Source: Paenibacillus allorhizosphaerae (lineage in GTDB: Bacteria > Bacillota > Bacilli > Paenibacillales > NBRC-103111). Taken from it: a stretch of DNA of 64,000 nt. The stretch spans positions 1 to 64,000 of the forward strand of contig NZ_CAJVCE010000020.1 of assembly GCF_910594985.1 (NCBI RefSeq), written 5' to 3'. A program made the translations under genes and the position numbers. Below the pieces are notes generated by a model. It was not told the origin of the DNA, searched no databases, and saw only the letters and a list, made by a program, of their open reading frames with translations. Every line of letters starts with the position of its first letter. Within the stretch, counting starts at the first letter, position 1. Below, piece by piece: positions 63,090 through 64,000 of this stretch.

Positions 63090-63468
63090 GCCGGCATACC
63101 GCCTTTCTTTCCGTTATCGTCACTGCCAACCCGTAGTTTTCCTCCGTTTTCCAGAAAAGATACATGCCGCCGCTCTCCGCGGTTCCGAAGCCCGTCCGGC
63201 TTTTCGTTTTGGTTCAAAGTTATTTTTGAAGAAACATTATTCATTTTGCTGCGTTAATAAAATAGAGCCAATACATGTACGAAAGGAGCACGGATTGCAC
63301 CATGTCACCATCAACTGCCCTCTCATAACCCGGTATGGCTGCGAATCCTCTTGTAGCCGATCCCGATTTCCGCAAACATTCGATAGCCTAGCGGAATAGC
63401 AAATATTGGAGTAAAGAAGCTATATTATGGAAATACCAATAGCAATCGCATTCAGGGAGGACCCGACT
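63090..63468. other. Intergenic region between the hydrolase and the lipoprotein gene
   Basis: This stretch holds the divergent promoters. I see no strong consensus promoter. A 34-codon frame starting with TTG near 63295 has AAAGGAG upstream but a cysteine-rich product with no family signs, so it is not called. No repeats or terminators are visible. Confidence 0.4.
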
Positions 63469-63834
63469 ATGAAAAAGAAGCTCATCATTCTTGCAGCGCT
63501 GGTTTTGCTAACCGCCGCCGGTTGCACCGACGCTTCCCAACCCGCGAAACCGCCAGCACCCCCTGCACCCGGAGCGAATAATTCCCAAGCGGCCGTTCCC
63601 GAACCGCCTGCCGGTGCCGCTCAAGAACCGGTCGTCACCAAGCAGCAAATCGACTCCGTGCCTATGGAATCGACTTTCGATGAGGTAGCCAAAAAAATCG
63701 GCCTCGGCAAGCTGGTCAAGAAAAATGAAAACCAGGTCGTTTATCAATATAAAGGCAAGAACGGCGGAACGGCGCAGCTCACCTTTTGGCAAGGCAAGCT
63801 CAACAGCGTAGGCTATAACGACTTCAAAGAATAA
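63469..63834 (+). CDS. Small lipoprotein with a beta-rich C-terminal domain
   Basis: The 121-residue product has a lipoprotein signal with lipobox TAAGC (cysteine near residue 19), a Pro/Ala-rich linker (about 25-58) and a C-terminal domain starting DSVPMESTFDEVAKKIG and ending in YQYKGKNGGTAQLTFWQGKL, which resembles the SmpA/BamE-like or beta-lactamase-inhibitor-like fold seen in small surface lipoproteins. GGGAGG precedes the ATG at 63469; an upstream in-frame ATG lacks a site. Function is unknown. Confidence 0.85.
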   Translation: MKKKLIILAALVLLTAAGCTDASQPAKPPAPPAPGANNSQAAVPEPPAGAAQEPVVTKQQIDSVPMESTFDEVAKKIGLGKLVKKNENQVVYQYKGKNGGTAQLTFWQGKLNSVGYNDFKE

Positions 63835-63852
63835 GCGCGCGGGCGAAACAAC

Positions 63853-63898
63853 AAAAAAGCTCTGGAGAGACGAGTCCGACCCGCTCCCAGAGCTTTTT
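63853..63898. terminator. Bidirectional terminator between the lipoprotein and CheY-like genes
   Basis: AAAAAAGCTCTGG and CCAGAGCTTTTT form a 12-base stem with a loop of about 20 bases between two convergent genes, with A-run and T-run flanks. Confidence 0.8.
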
Positions 63899-63904
63899 CT
63901 CTTT

Positions 63905-64000
63905 TTACAATCCGAGCACCTTGTTCACGGATTCGATAACCCGCTCCGGCTGAAACGGCTTCACGAGAAAATCTTTCGCACCCGCCGTAATCGCTTCGAC
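63905..64000 (-). CDS. CheY-like response regulator, C-terminal end (partial)
   Basis: Only the last 31 codons lie in the window. The reading frame gives VEAITAGAKDFLVKPFQPER and then VIESVNKVLGL, the end of a single-domain receiver with the conserved Lys in the VKPF loop. This is close to CheY of motile Bacilli. The gene runs off the right edge. It could also be the end of a longer regulator, but the stop directly after the last receiver helix fits CheY. Confidence 0.85.
   Translation of the reverse strand, partial: VEAITAGAKDFLVKPFQPERVIESVNKVLGL

Noticed and set aside
63295-63399. 34-codon TTG frame with AAAGGAG upstream before the lipoprotein gene
   Set aside because: Rare start codon, cysteine-rich unstructured product and no recognisable family; kept only as a remark on the intergenic region.

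Overview
The window comes from the chromosome of an endospore-forming Firmicute, most likely a member of the Paenibacillaceae (Paenibacillus-like). The reasons are a spore germination receptor operon, an H-type small acid-soluble spore protein, a forespore-type Ku/LigD set, a squalene-hopene/sporulenol-type cyclase, strong GGAGG ribosome binding sites, frequent GTG and TTG starts, and the 16S rRNA leader. No phage, insertion sequence, CRISPR array or tRNA gene was seen. It reads as core genome with accessory patches for carbohydrate use and signalling.

Layout. 1-420: 5' end of a leftward 16S rRNA gene with two tandem sigma-A promoters. 519-4770: leftward thiL-tsaE-tsaB-rimI-tsaD operon (tRNA t6A modification, ribosomal protein acetylation, thiamine diphosphate). 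4984-8344: sspH with an unknown small partner, then the rightward NHEJ operon ku-ligase-polymerase, with LigD split into two genes. 8474-9913: cardiolipin synthase. 10095-14540: germinant receptor operon A-C-D-B. 14572-17228: a small unknown protein, then M23 peptidase, bactofilin and a HAD phosphatase. 17152-22009: YhfC-type intramembrane protease, terpenoid cyclase and a DUF4173 membrane protein. 22157-24510: SgrR-like regulator and an unknown protein. 24676-29836: a LacI-controlled patch with a 2H phosphoesterase, an orphan sugar-binding lipoprotein and a Tat-exported beta-helix protein; two identical 14-bp palindromes mark the probable operators. 30038-36163: gltBD. 36476-38395: thymidine kinase and M29 aminopeptidase. 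38757-40872: ECF sigma factor and anti-sigma factor. 41117-46182: AI-2E family permease, MgtC-like protein, hisC, a glycerophosphodiesterase, a histidinol-phosphatase pseudogene and a small membrane protein. 46245-49457: a second SgrR-like regulator divergent from an MFS exporter. 49654-54246: a giant secreted heparinase-like multidomain protein. 54538-54666: a truncated DUF1905 gene. 54676-56735: a two-component pair whose response regulator has lost the phospho-acceptor segment. 57019-59692: small proteins, an acetyltransferase and a MocR regulator. 59809-63089: leftward operon of alpha/beta hydrolase, His-rich membrane protein, HD hydrolase and a HAD-NUDIX fusion. 63469-64000: a lipoprotein and the tail of a CheY-like regulator.

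The most unusual items are the response regulator with an in-frame deletion of its phosphorylation site, the paired LacI operators linking regulator, solute-binding protein and beta-helix protein, the SgrR-like/MFS pair that mirrors the E. coli sgrR-setA layout, the HAD-NUDIX fusion, and two gene remnants (histidinol phosphatase and DUF1905). I found no clearly new defence or mobile system. Starts were chosen from visible ribosome binding sites. All family names come from recognising motifs by eye, with no database search.
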